DNA of 64,000 nt. Source: DQWO01 sp964478545. GTDB taxonomy: Bacteria; Desulfobacterota; Anaeroferrophillalia; Anaeroferrophillales; Anaeroferrophillaceae. Numbering within the stretch: the stretch's first letter is position 1; every line of letters starts with the position of its first letter. A program made the translations under genes and the position numbers. Below the pieces are notes generated by a model, which was not told where the DNA came from, ran no database searches, and saw only the letters and a program-made list of their open reading frames with translations. Below are positions 24,915 through 33,374 of the stretch, one piece after another. Where the stretch lies: contig CAYZIS010000001.1 in the NCBI GenBank assembly GCA_964478545.1, positions 124,001 to 188,000 on the forward strand. Direction: 5' to 3'.

Positions 24915-25874
24915 ATGCTTTTTAAAATAACCCCTGCCATGCTCATAATAATTGTCATGGTCGATATTATTTTCGGCGACTATCCTTTGCCGTTTCCCCA
25001 TCCGGTAGTTTTGATCGGCCGTCTGATTGATATTCTGGAAAATTGGTTCTATCCCCATCAACGGCAGGATGAAGAGAGTGAAGTTATTGCCGGTACAATT
25101 CTGGTACTGATTGTTTGTCTGCTGACTTTTGTGCTGACCCTGGTCATCATAAAAACGGCATATATGGTGTGGTCTTCTTTAGGTTTTTTAGTGGTTCTCT
25201 TTTTGGGCTATACGGCCTTGGCTTCCACTGGTCTGGCACGGGAGGCGACAAAGGTTCTGAAACTGTTGGAAAGGGAAGAAAAAGAAGAAGCCAGGAAGGC
25301 GTTATCCATGATAGTCGGGCGGGATACGGCTGAGCTTGATGGTGATGAAATTTTAAAAGCGGTGGTGGAAACAGTGGCGGAAAATATCAGTGACGCGGTA
25401 ATAGCCCCACTGTTTTTTTTGCTGATCGGAGGTGTTCCTCTGGCAATGACTTACAAAGCGGTTAACACGATGGATTCGATGATAGGCTACCGGAATGACC
25501 GGTATGGAAATTTTGGAAAAGTAGCGGCTCGCCTTGACGATATTGCAAATTTCATTCCTGCCCGTCTGTCAGGTTTGCTTATCATTATCGCCGGTTGGCT
25601 GTTGGGATATGATCCCGGGAGAGGTTGGCGAATAATGATAAAATACCATCATGTTCATAAAAGTCCCAACAGTGGTTTTACGGAGGCGGCGATGGCCGGT
25701 ATTTTGGGAATAGAACTGGGAGGTCCCAGCCGTTACTTTGGTATGATGGTGGATAAGGGTATCATTGGTGAATCATTGACACCTATCCGTGGTACCCAAG
25801 TGAAAGCGGCAGTAAAAATTCTTTATGTTTGTACCGTATTGATGACCGGCATGGGTCTATGGCTATTATGGTAA
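24915..25874 (+). CDS. cbiB: Adenosylcobinamide-phosphate synthase (CbiB/CobD-type)
   Basis: Integral membrane enzyme attaching the aminopropanol (phosphate) arm to cobyric acid in the nucleotide-loop assembly of cobamides. The 319-residue protein has several membrane helices and the family motifs DIIFGDYPLPFPHPVVLIGR at the N terminus, IVGRDTAELDGDEILKAVVE and TVAENISDAVIAPLFF, and YKAVNTMDSMIGYRNDRY. The next gene makes its aminopropanol phosphate substrate and overlaps its 3' end. Naming varies between organisms (cbiB or cobD); the family assignment is firm. Confidence 0.95.
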   Translation: MLFKITPAMLIIIVMVDIIFGDYPLPFPHPVVLIGRLIDILENWFYPHQRQDEESEVIAGTILVLIVCLLTFVLTLVIIKTAYMVWSSLGFLVVLFLGYTALASTGLAREATKVLKLLEREEKEEARKALSMIVGRDTAELDGDEILKAVVETVAENISDAVIAPLFFLLIGGVPLAMTYKAVNTMDSMIGYRNDRYGNFGKVAARLDDIANFIPARLSGLLIIIAGWLLGYDPGRGWRIMIKYHHVHKSPNSGFTEAAMAGILGIELGGPSRYFGMMVDKGIIGESLTPIRGTQVKAAVKILYVCTVLMTGMGLWLLW

Positions 25875-26968
25875 GGGGAAATCAGTTGCCGATTCATGGA
25901 GGAACGGTTTTTCAGACAGCCCGGGAGCTGGGGGTTGGGGTAGAAGAAATACTGGACTTTTCTGCCAATATCAATCCTCTGGGCATGCCGGTCCGGGCGT
26001 GGGAGGCTTTAGGCAAAGCTTTGGACCAACTGCAGCATTATCCGGAAATGTATGCGGATTCGCTCGTCAAAAAGATTGCCTTGCTGGGTAATCATCCAGA
26101 ATCCCGGATCCTGGCCGGGAATGGTTCAACCGAACTGATATATCTGCTGGTCCGGGTTTTAAAGCCGAAAACAGCACTTATCGTCGCCCCTGCTTTTACT
26201 GAGTACCAGCGAGCCGTAGAGGTATACTGCGGCAAGATCGATTTCTGCCACACGCTTTATAAAAATAATTTTGTTCCCCAACCTGGTTTACTTATAAAGG
26301 CGCTGGAAAAAGGGCCTGATATATTGTTTATGGGTAATCCCAACAATCCTACCGGCAGCCTGTTGCAGCCGGAGGAATTGCGTCCGGTGCTGGATGCCGC
26401 TCGTAAGTCCGGAACGATCTGCATCATTGACGAAGCATTTATTGATTTTGTTGACGAACAAGCCTCAATGGAGTCCCTGGTGGGGGAATTTGAAAATCTG
26501 GTAATATTGCGCTCGCTGACGAAAATATTCAGTCTGGCCGGCTTGCGTTGCGGCTATCTCCTGGCCAGCTCGATGTTGGTGGAAAGGCTGCGCTATCACC
26601 AAGAGCCCTGGAATGTTAACAGTTTGGCCATTGCCGCGGCGCAGGAAGCGCTGGCGGATCAGCTTTTTCAGGAAGACACCCGGTGTTTTATTGCCCGGGA
26701 GCGTGATTTTCTCCTGCAGCATTTGGCGCGGATTTCCTTTCTGCAAACTTTTCCCTCGCGGGCAAATTACCTGTTGATTAAACTTGACCGGCAGCATTCT
26801 TCACGACGGCTCAGTGATTTTCTCCGGCATAAATATCGGATACTCATTCGCCTCTGCGCGGATTTTACCGGCCTGGATGACTCCTTTATCAGAATTGCAG
26901 TTAAAAATCGGGAAAACAACCTGAAGCTGGTTGCGGCAATGGAAGAGTTTTTTTCTCGCTGTTATTAA
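25859..26968 (+). CDS. cobD: L-threonine-O-3-phosphate decarboxylase (PLP enzyme)
   Basis: Class I/II PLP enzyme of the HisC fold that makes (R)-1-amino-2-propanol phosphate for cobamide assembly. Features distinguishing it from HisC are the N-terminal HGGTVFQTARELG segment and LDFSANINPLGMP. The PLP core follows with GNGSTELIYLL, FMGNPNNPTGS, IIDEAFIDFV and the Schiff-base lysine in RSLTKIFSLAGLRCGYL. The start lies within the end of cbiB (MAIMVRG; two nearby ATGs are possible), so the genes are translationally coupled. It converges with motB. Confidence 0.9.
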   Translation: MAIMVRGNQLPIHGGTVFQTARELGVGVEEILDFSANINPLGMPVRAWEALGKALDQLQHYPEMYADSLVKKIALLGNHPESRILAGNGSTELIYLLVRVLKPKTALIVAPAFTEYQRAVEVYCGKIDFCHTLYKNNFVPQPGLLIKALEKGPDILFMGNPNNPTGSLLQPEELRPVLDAARKSGTICIIDEAFIDFVDEQASMESLVGEFENLVILRSLTKIFSLAGLRCGYLLASSMLVERLRYHQEPWNVNSLAIAAAQEALADQLFQEDTRCFIARERDFLLQHLARISFLQTFPSRANYLLIKLDRQHSSRRLSDFLRHKYRILIRLCADFTGLDDSFIRIAVKNRENNLKLVAAMEEFFSRCY

Positions 26969-26983
26969 AGAACGCAAAAGTCT

Positions 26984-27733
26984 TCATTTTTTTGGTGGAG
27001 CATTGGCAGGGGGTTCTTTCATGAAATGAAACTCAACCCGGCGGTTTTTAGCCCGATTTTCAGGGCTGTCATTGGGAACCAGCGGCCGGGTATCGGCATA
27101 ACCTACTGCCATCAGCCGTTTTGCCGGGATGCCTTTTTCCTCAAGCAGATAACGTAAGACCGCGGTAGCCCGGGAAGAAGAGAGCTCCCAGTTGGAAGGG
27201 TAAAGAGGGGATGAAGTCATGGGAATATTATCCGTATGTCCTTCAATGGCAACCGGATAGGAGTTTTCGTTGATAATCTTGGTAATGGTATCAAGAAATG
27301 ATTTAAAGTCTTCTTTGATACTGGCTGAACCGGCATCAAACATCAGTTTTCCGGTGATTTTAAGGGTGACGCCGTTTTCATCAATAGTGACTTCCGCTTC
27401 ATTCTCAAGGTCATGATCTTCGATGGCCTGCCTGACCTTATCCCCCATTTCCATCATATCGATCATGCTGCTTTCTTTTTCAGATAACTGAATGGAAACC
27501 GGAGTACTGGATCGTTCTTTAAAATTTCCGGGGTCTTCGGTAACCGTGCCGAAAGCGTCTTTAACGGAGCCGAGCATGGTTCTGAATTTCACCACATCCA
27601 TGTTGGAAAAAGAGAGCAGGAGAACAAAAAAGGTCATCAACAGGGTGGCCATATCGGCAAAGGTGGCCATCCAGGCGGGGGCCCCCTCCTCACACTCTTC
27701 GCTTTCAGTTTCTTGTAGCTGTTCTTCCGCCAT
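26984..27733 (-). CDS. motB: Flagellar motor stator protein MotB
   Basis: Peptidoglycan-anchoring stator subunit. The 249-residue protein has a short acidic cytoplasmic tail, one membrane helix (WMATFADMATLLMTFFVLLL) with the proton-binding Asp at residue 27, a periplasmic plug/linker and a C-terminal OmpA-like domain with VAIEGHTDNIPM and NRRVEFHF. Its start overlaps the motA stop by one base. The acidic residue favours proton or sodium coupling; which of the two is not visible here. No other flagellar genes are in the window. Confidence 0.94.
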   Translation of the reverse strand: MAEEQLQETESEECEEGAPAWMATFADMATLLMTFFVLLLSFSNMDVVKFRTMLGSVKDAFGTVTEDPGNFKERSSTPVSIQLSEKESSMIDMMEMGDKVRQAIEDHDLENEAEVTIDENGVTLKITGKLMFDAGSASIKEDFKSFLDTITKIINENSYPVAIEGHTDNIPMTSSPLYPSNWELSSSRATAVLRYLLEEKGIPAKRLMAVGYADTRPLVPNDSPENRAKNRRVEFHFMKEPPANAPPKK

Positions 27734-28497
27734 TATGTCTCTTCCTGCTGGGTCTGACGTAGATTGGGACTTAGAAAAGCCTCCAGCTTACTGCGGACAA
27801 TTATAGGGTTGTCACCTTCAAGGATAGAAAGAACACCTTGGATGACTACCTCCATCATAAGTACTTCCTCTGCCGACTTGCCACCCAGTTTTTCGGCAAT
27901 AGGAATGGCAATCAGGTTTGCCATGAGTGCTCCGTAAAAAGTAGTCAACAGGGCCACGGCCATTGACGGACCGATGGAGCTGGGATCATTGAGATTTTGC
28001 AGCATCTGCACCAGGCCGATAAGCGTCCCGATCATACCAAAAGCTGGGCCCATGGCCCCGAGGGTTTTAAAAACTTTCTGGCCACTTAGATGCCGTTGCT
28101 TCATAAAGCCAATTTCTGTTTTTAGAATGGCCCGTACCAGGCTGGGGGCGGTGCCATCGACAACCAGGCGAATGCCCCTGGCCAGGAAAGGATCATCAAT
28201 TTCTTCTTTTTCCAGTGCGATTATACTTTCCTTCCGGGCTTTTACTGCCAGGCCAACAACTTTCTCAATGATTTCTTCCGGACTTGTTTTCGGACTGAAA
28301 AAGGCTTTCAGGGCGATTTTGATTGATCCGATAACCCGGTCAAGGGGGAAGGCAATCAACATGGCGGCAGCCGAACCGCCAATAACGATGAGAACTGATG
28401 GAATATCAATAAAGGTGTTCAGGCCGCTGCCCATGAGGATAGCGGCAATAATTAACCCTGCTCCGGCGACAATTCCTATTATGGTTCCAATATCCAT
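27733..28497 (-). CDS. motA: Flagellar motor stator protein MotA
   Basis: Four-helix channel subunit of the stator complex, partner of MotB. The 254-residue protein has the family motif IGPSMAVALLTTFYGALMAN in the third and fourth helices and the cytoplasmic loop LARGIRLVVDGT. Membrane segments at the N terminus (IGIVAGAGLIIAAILMG and PSVLIVIGGSAAAMLIAFP) agree. It is cotranscribed with motB (1-nt overlap) and follows the FapA-like gene by 3 nt. Confidence 0.95.
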   Translation of the reverse strand: MDIGTIIGIVAGAGLIIAAILMGSGLNTFIDIPSVLIVIGGSAAAMLIAFPLDRVIGSIKIALKAFFSPKTSPEEIIEKVVGLAVKARKESIIALEKEEIDDPFLARGIRLVVDGTAPSLVRAILKTEIGFMKQRHLSGQKVFKTLGAMGPAFGMIGTLIGLVQMLQNLNDPSSIGPSMAVALLTTFYGALMANLIAIPIAEKLGGKSAEEVLMMEVVIQGVLSILEGDNPIIVRSKLEAFLSPNLRQTQQEET

Positions 28498-28500
28498 GGC

Positions 28501-29670
28501 TTACGTTTTACCTGTCTTGATTTCCTGATTTTCTTCGTAATAAAAAACGCTCTTATGTGTGGAATCGCTTTTTATGTTTGAATCTTTAATGGTAATTTCA
28601 ACACCGGGAAATAAAGTGTCAAAGGCATAAAGCCGGCAATTGGTATTGATTTCCTGTTCCAGTTTTATTTTTTCCTCCAGAGTGCTCAGGCTTTTTTGTT
28701 CCTCACGTAGTTCTTCATCAACATATAAAATTTTAGCCTGCAGCAGTTCCTGTTCTTCCCGGAGTTCTACTGTTTCTTTCCTGCTGACCTGTTCATGCTC
28801 CTGTTCAAAAAAGAGATGAATTTCTTCCAGGCGATCCTGAAGTGATTGGAGATCTTCTTCTATTTTGCGAACGCATTCTTTCTGTTTATCCTTTTTCTGC
28901 AACAGGAAAGGGTCAACTCCCATGGAAATTTTGGTGGGTGTTGCCCATTTTGCGCCAACGATTTTAGCATAAATGCTGTTTTTTACCTGGCAGGACCCGC
29001 CGACGATAACTCCCGGTTCATGGAGAAAAATTATACTGTTTGCAGTTATCAGTTGGCTATGGAGAGCGGACTTTTCTATGAAAATATTTCCCCGGGCTTG
29101 AATCCTGGAGTTTTCAACATATTTTGTCAAAATAGTCCCGCCGCAGTACACACCCTTTTCCTGGCAGGCGATAATTCCGCCGCGGACAATCAAATCTTCA
29201 TCAATTTCAATATGGGCGCCTTCGATACTACCTTCAACGATTAACTGTTTTGCTTTGACGCTGAAGCCGGAAAAAACAGAGCCCCTGACAATGATTTTGC
29301 CGATGAAAGTGAGATTACCGGTCTTGAAATTGATATCACCATCAATGATAAGTGTATCGCGCACTTCAATGCGATTATTTTCTACTTTGACATAGCCATT
29401 GGTGGTGCTGACAATGATTTGTGGATCTTCGTCAGGAATGGTAACATTTTTTCCCAGAAGTTCACTTGGGTCTTCAACTACAAAAAATTGTTGGGTTTCA
29501 ACTGCAGATGATTCGGGAAAGTAATTTTCTGATAATGGCTTGATGCGGGCCAATACCTGTCGGTCAACGACGTTTTCGATGAAGTGCTGTTCGTGATAAT
29601 CCATCTGCTGAGAATCCTGTTCAGGATCCAGGTGGATGTTTTGAGAATATAAAGTGACCTGGTAGCTCAT
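28501..29670 (-). CDS. FapA-like (DUF342) polymer-beta-helix protein
   Basis: A 389-residue cytoplasmic protein of the FapA/DUF342 group. The middle part is a right-handed beta-helix-like series of short repeats (IIDGDINFKTGNLTFIGK, IIVRGSVFSGF, LIVEGSIEGAHIEIDED, LIVRGGIIACQEKG), followed by a long coiled coil (about residues 265-340, EEDLQSLQDRLEEIHLFFEQ) and a short C-terminal domain. FapA proteins are linked to flagellar assembly or surface polysaccharide control in other bacteria. Here the gene leads an operon with motA-motB, three nt ahead of motA. A role in motility is inferred from this. Confidence 0.8.
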   Translation of the reverse strand: MSYQVTLYSQNIHLDPEQDSQQMDYHEQHFIENVVDRQVLARIKPLSENYFPESSAVETQQFFVVEDPSELLGKNVTIPDEDPQIIVSTTNGYVKVENNRIEVRDTLIIDGDINFKTGNLTFIGKIIVRGSVFSGFSVKAKQLIVEGSIEGAHIEIDEDLIVRGGIIACQEKGVYCGGTILTKYVENSRIQARGNIFIEKSALHSQLITANSIIFLHEPGVIVGGSCQVKNSIYAKIVGAKWATPTKISMGVDPFLLQKKDKQKECVRKIEEDLQSLQDRLEEIHLFFEQEHEQVSRKETVELREEQELLQAKILYVDEELREEQKSLSTLEEKIKLEQEINTNCRLYAFDTLFPGVEITIKDSNIKSDSTHKSVFYYEENQEIKTGKT

Positions 29671-29789
29671 GTTTAGTTAACTATCGCTCATAAAGGTTAA
29701 GGTTTTTGATAGGTCACAGGACAGCTTTTATCCTAGGCCGTTGACCTTATAAATGCTAAATCGGCAGAATGCAGGAAAAGATTAACACC

Positions 29790-29960
29790 TAAATTGAGCG
29801 GTTAGCTTTTAGCCGTTAGCTATTAGTTCAATGATTACAGGATTTTTACTATTACAAACTGTCACCCGTCAGGTTTTATTGCTCATAAATGTAATGTCTT
29901 GATTTTTTAAAGCTAAACGCTGATAGTTAATTGCTAATCGCTTAACTTAGGTAACAGTTA
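29790..29960 (+). repeat. Dispersed repeat D, copy 3
   Basis: It contains GCGGTTAGCTTTTAGCCGTT, AGCTATTAGTTCAATGATTA, TTGATTTTTTAAAGCTAAAC and CGCTTAACTTAGG in the same order as copy 1. The spacer 29671-30628 is 958 nt long and holds this repeat, family B copy 2 and a truncated family A copy, with no credible gene. Confidence 0.7.
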
Positions 29961-30077
29961 TGGTGACTGTGGAGTTTTATTTCTGAGTATAGAATTATGT
30001 ACTTATTCGGCAGAAAACACTTGACTTTTAATTGTATACTATATACTTAGGATTGATTTTTTATAGGGAATTAGTAC

Positions 30078-30317
30078 TGTCCGGTTAGGTTCTTGCAACT
30101 GTTAACCGGAGCTGATTTCAGTGCTTTTTGGCGCTCGATTGCCTGTATTTCCAACGGCTCATGGCGCTAAAATTGCCAAACTCGCCCTTCCAGGGCTCAA
30201 ACAGGGCAATTTTCACGCTCTATTCGCCGGGAAAAGCAACGGGCTACCCTCACGATGTCGTGCTGAAACAGTACCAGTTAACGACATTGTAGACAGTGCA
30301 AAAAAACATACCGGACA
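30078..30317 (+). repeat. MITE-like family B, copy 2
   Basis: A 240-bp element bounded by TGTCCGG (after TTAGTAC) and CCGGACA. It parallels copy 1 throughout: AACCGGAGCTGATTTCAGTG, GCTTTTTGGCGCTCGATTGC, CCAAACTCGCCCTTCCAGGG, GCCGGGAAAAGCAACGGG. It is non-coding. Confidence 0.75.
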
Positions 30318-30349
30318 CAGCTGATAAAAAAATAAATGTTAATTTATAA

Positions 30350-30502
30350 CTCAACTTTCTGACTTGCATTACCAGGGAGATTACAGGATGTTCGGGCTAT
30401 GGCTCATAGCCGTGTCTGCCGACAGGCAGGCGGTTTTGGCCGCCGGACGAATCACCTGGATGGTGATTCGCGGCGGACGCCTCGGAAGCCGGCCATGGAC
30501 GG
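30350..30502 (+). repeat. MITE family A, right-truncated copy
   Basis: It starts with the terminus CTCAACTTTCTGACTTGC, continues with GGATGTTCGGGC, GCCGTGTCTGCCGACAGGCA and GCCGCCGGACGAATCACC, and ends at GGCCATGGACGG without the right inverted repeat. It lies upstream of the first GntR gene. Confidence 0.75.
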
Positions 30503-30628
30503 AGCCGATTTCGGCAATTTTGTTTTATTTGCTGGAAAAAGCAGTAGCATCTATCTTCGGATGCGCGTCTGAAAAAACCCGGTTAAACAAAGTAATATTG
30601 TCATAAAAAGGCTACCGGACAACAGTGA

Positions 30629-31333
30629 ATGAAGAGGGATTTCCTCGTCGTGCATAAAAATATATCAGAAATTATTGCCAGCCATCAGACATTACGTGAA
30701 AAGGTTGCCGAGCTGCTTCGGGAAGCAATTATTCAGCAAAAAATCAACCCGGGAGAGCGGATTACCGAACTGGAAATGGCTTCCCGTTATGGTTTGAGTC
30801 GTACCCCGATTCGAGAAGCTTTCAGACAGCTGGAGTCAGAAGGTTTCCTGAAAATTATTCCGCGCAAAGGGGCAATTGTAGCTGAGCTGAATGAAAAAGA
30901 TATCCGGGATTTTTACGAGATTAAAGCAGTACTGGAGGGGTATGCGGCCCGCATCGCTGCGGCACGGATTACAGATGTGGAAATTGGCCAGTTGGAACAC
31001 CTTAACCGGAAAATGAAAGAATGTGCTGCTAAAATGGATATGGCAGGCTTGACAAAGAATCATAATGAATTTCACAATTTCATTCTTGAGGTTTGCGGGA
31101 ATGATAAAATTACGGCCGTAGTTTCAAACCTGGTACGGCAGTTTCTGCGATTTCGTTTTTTTGTTTCTTCCAGTTCTAGCTTGGGCAAAATACATGCTGA
31201 TCATGATAAAATTATAGAAGTTTTCAAGGCCCATGATGGGGCGATGGCAGAGAAATATATGATCGCAAATGCCAAGTTGGGAGAAGAAGTAATTATGAAA
31301 GAGTTTTTATCGGTCCAAGAGAATAAGAGATAA
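30629..31333 (+). CDS. GntR-family regulator with FCD domain (first of a pair)
   Basis: A 234-residue FadR-subfamily transcription factor. The N-terminal winged helix contains LREKVAELLREAIIQ, PGERITELEMASRYGLSRTP and IREAFRQLESEGFLKIIPRK. The C-terminal helical FCD domain has candidate metal/ligand residues in TKNHNEFHNFILEVCGN and HADHDKIIEVF. Such regulators sense small carboxylates. The adjacent paralog 61 nt downstream shares the same layout, so the two may have arisen by duplication and may control neighbouring genes. No target or operator was identified. Confidence 0.9.
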   Translation: MKRDFLVVHKNISEIIASHQTLREKVAELLREAIIQQKINPGERITELEMASRYGLSRTPIREAFRQLESEGFLKIIPRKGAIVAELNEKDIRDFYEIKAVLEGYAARIAAARITDVEIGQLEHLNRKMKECAAKMDMAGLTKNHNEFHNFILEVCGNDKITAVVSNLVRQFLRFRFFVSSSSSLGKIHADHDKIIEVFKAHDGAMAEKYMIANAKLGEEVIMKEFLSVQENKR

Positions 31334-31394
31334 GAGAAGGGCAGGTTTTGTCGGCATTGCAAGATCGTTCATTCAGAGCAGAAGCACGAGGTAG

Positions 31395-32087
31395 ATGATG
31401 ATGAAAATAGATGTTCTGGAAAGCAGTATTTCTGATCACCAGCCGTTACCGGATAAGATGGCAGATTATATCCGGGAAGCTATTATTGTCGGGAAGTTAA
31501 AACCAGGGGAAAAGATTTCTGAGGCAAAACTGGCTGAGGAATTACGCATCAGCCGAACCCCAATCCGGGAAGCTATCAGGATGCTGGAAAGTGAGGGCTT
31601 CGTTTCCATTATTCCCCGGCGGGGTACGGTTGTCAGTGATTTTACTTTTGAAGATTTATATGAATATTTCCAGATCAAGGCTTGCTTGGAAGCCTTCTCG
31701 GCTTTTCTGGCCGAACCACATATGACTGAGCGGGATATCAACCGTTTGCGGCGCTTGAATGAAGAAGAAAAAGCCGCTATCGCCAGCCATGATTTTGTCA
31801 AATTTATGCGTATTCATGAGGATTTTCACCAAACATTTCTGGCTAAGGGTGGGAATGAAAAGCTCAAGAAACTTAATGCCCAGTTGATGGTTCACATCAA
31901 ACGGCTGCAGAATTTTTTCCTCCAGCAACCGGAGCTGTTTCTCCATTGTGCCGAAACTCATGGCGATATTATTGATGCCTTTTATCAGCATGATGGATCC
32001 CGGGTCCGCCAGTTGGTGGAAGAAAATATCCTTCATATTGCTCAACAGGTCAAACAGCATGGAAAGAGCCTAAAGGAGAATGCCTGA
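31395..32087 (+). CDS. GntR-family regulator with FCD domain (second of a pair)
   Basis: A 230-residue paralog of the preceding gene. The winged helix contains DYIREAIIVGKLKPGEKISE, ELRISRTPIREAIRMLESEG and SIIPRRGTVVSDF; the FCD domain includes KFMRIHEDFHQTFLAKGGNE and ETHGDIIDAFYQHD with the usual Asp/His ligand residues. Its 3' end overlaps the start of the U32-family gene by 8 nt, an uncommon coupling of a regulator with a putative RNA-modification gene. The ligand and DNA site are unknown. Confidence 0.9.
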   Translation: MMMKIDVLESSISDHQPLPDKMADYIREAIIVGKLKPGEKISEAKLAEELRISRTPIREAIRMLESEGFVSIIPRRGTVVSDFTFEDLYEYFQIKACLEAFSAFLAEPHMTERDINRLRRLNEEEKAAIASHDFVKFMRIHEDFHQTFLAKGGNEKLKKLNAQLMVHIKRLQNFFLQQPELFLHCAETHGDIIDAFYQHDGSRVRQLVEENILHIAQQVKQHGKSLKENA

Positions 32088-33321
32088 GATTGAGCTTCTG
32101 GCACCAGCCGGCAATTGGGAGAAGCTGAAGGTTGCCATTGCCTATGGTGCTGATGGGGTTTATTTCGGCGGTCCTGATTTTGGTCTTCGACGCCATGCGG
32201 GTAATTTCACTGCCGAGCAATTGCCTGAGGTTGTTTCCTATTGCCGGGATCACCGGGTTAAATCTTATCTGACTGTTAACTGTTATATTCATCCCCGGGA
32301 GCTGGAATCGCTTTCTGCCTTCCTACTTACCCTGCGCTCCCATCCTCCCGATGCCCTGATTGTCAGTGATCCGGGAACTATCAACCTCTGCCGTGAGCTT
32401 CTGCCGGATATTCCTCTGCATCTCAGCACCCAGGCCAATACCAGCAATCAGCAGGCGGTCCTATTCTGGCATCGTCTGGGCATTAAACGGGTAAACCTGG
32501 CCCGTGAACTTTCTCTTGATGATATTGTCACAATCCATCGGGCAACCCCGGAAATGGAGCTGGAAGTTTTTGTGCATGGGGCCATGTGTATGGCCTATTC
32601 TGGCCGCTGTTTTCTAAGCAGCGTTTTGACGGGTCGGTCAGCCAACCGGGGAGATTGCGCCCAGCCCTGCCGTTGGAGTTATGCCGTTATGGAAGAAACC
32701 CGGCCGGGAGAATATTTCCCCCTGGAAGAAGACCAGCGGGGCACCTACCTGTTTAATTCCCGTGATCTGTGCCTGTTGGAACATTTGCCGGCCTTGAGGG
32801 CTGCCGGCGTTAGTTCGGTTAAAATAGAAGGTCGGATGAAAAGTTCCTACTATGTGGCGGTGGTCACCCGGGTGTATCGCCGGATGATTGATCTCCTGGT
32901 TCGTGAAGATGGTGAGGTCAGTACGGAAACAATAGCCAGCCTGAAAAATGAATTGACCAGGGTCAGCCATCGCGGTTATACTTGTGGTTTTATTGCCGGT
33001 TCCCCCGGGCTGAATATCCAGAATGTTTCTGACAGTTCATATATCAGGAATTATCAGTATGTGGCGTTGGTATTGGATGAGAAGTTAAAGGAGAAACCTG
33101 GGCCAACACCAATATTATTGGCGGTTAAAGATCAAATTTCAATTGGTGATAAATTGCTGGTGATGGATCCTGCGGATAGCGATTTTACCGTCACAATTAC
33201 CAGGATTTTGGATGATACGGGGAAATTGCTTTCCTGCTCACATCCCGGACGTCAGGTATGGGTTGATGTCGACCATGGAGCTTTGCGTCCTAGACAGATT
33301 TTACATCGGGAAATTTGTTGA
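32080..33321 (+). CDS. Peptidase U32 family protein, TrhP/RlhA-like
   Basis: The 413-residue protein belongs to the U32 family, whose best-studied members TrhP (YegQ) and RlhA act in hydroxylation of tRNA or rRNA rather than as proteases. It starts with the barrel motif ELLAPAGNWEKLKVAIAYGA and YFGG, then LHLSTQANTSN and the signature VFVHGAMCMAYSGRCFLSS with NRGDCAQPCRW, whose cysteines are likely Fe-S ligands, and KIEGRMKSSYYVA. The length resembles YegQ-type single-unit members. It overlaps the upstream GntR gene, so the two are cotranscribed. The specific substrate cannot be decided from the sequence alone. Confidence 0.88.
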   Translation: MPEIELLAPAGNWEKLKVAIAYGADGVYFGGPDFGLRRHAGNFTAEQLPEVVSYCRDHRVKSYLTVNCYIHPRELESLSAFLLTLRSHPPDALIVSDPGTINLCRELLPDIPLHLSTQANTSNQQAVLFWHRLGIKRVNLARELSLDDIVTIHRATPEMELEVFVHGAMCMAYSGRCFLSSVLTGRSANRGDCAQPCRWSYAVMEETRPGEYFPLEEDQRGTYLFNSRDLCLLEHLPALRAAGVSSVKIEGRMKSSYYVAVVTRVYRRMIDLLVREDGEVSTETIASLKNELTRVSHRGYTCGFIAGSPGLNIQNVSDSSYIRNYQYVALVLDEKLKEKPGPTPILLAVKDQISIGDKLLVMDPADSDFTVTITRILDDTGKLLSCSHPGRQVWVDVDHGALRPRQILHREIC

Positions 33322-33374
33322 AAATGCCCTGTAATTTTTTACGCAGAAGCCCTCAATAAACAGGTTCTGATACT

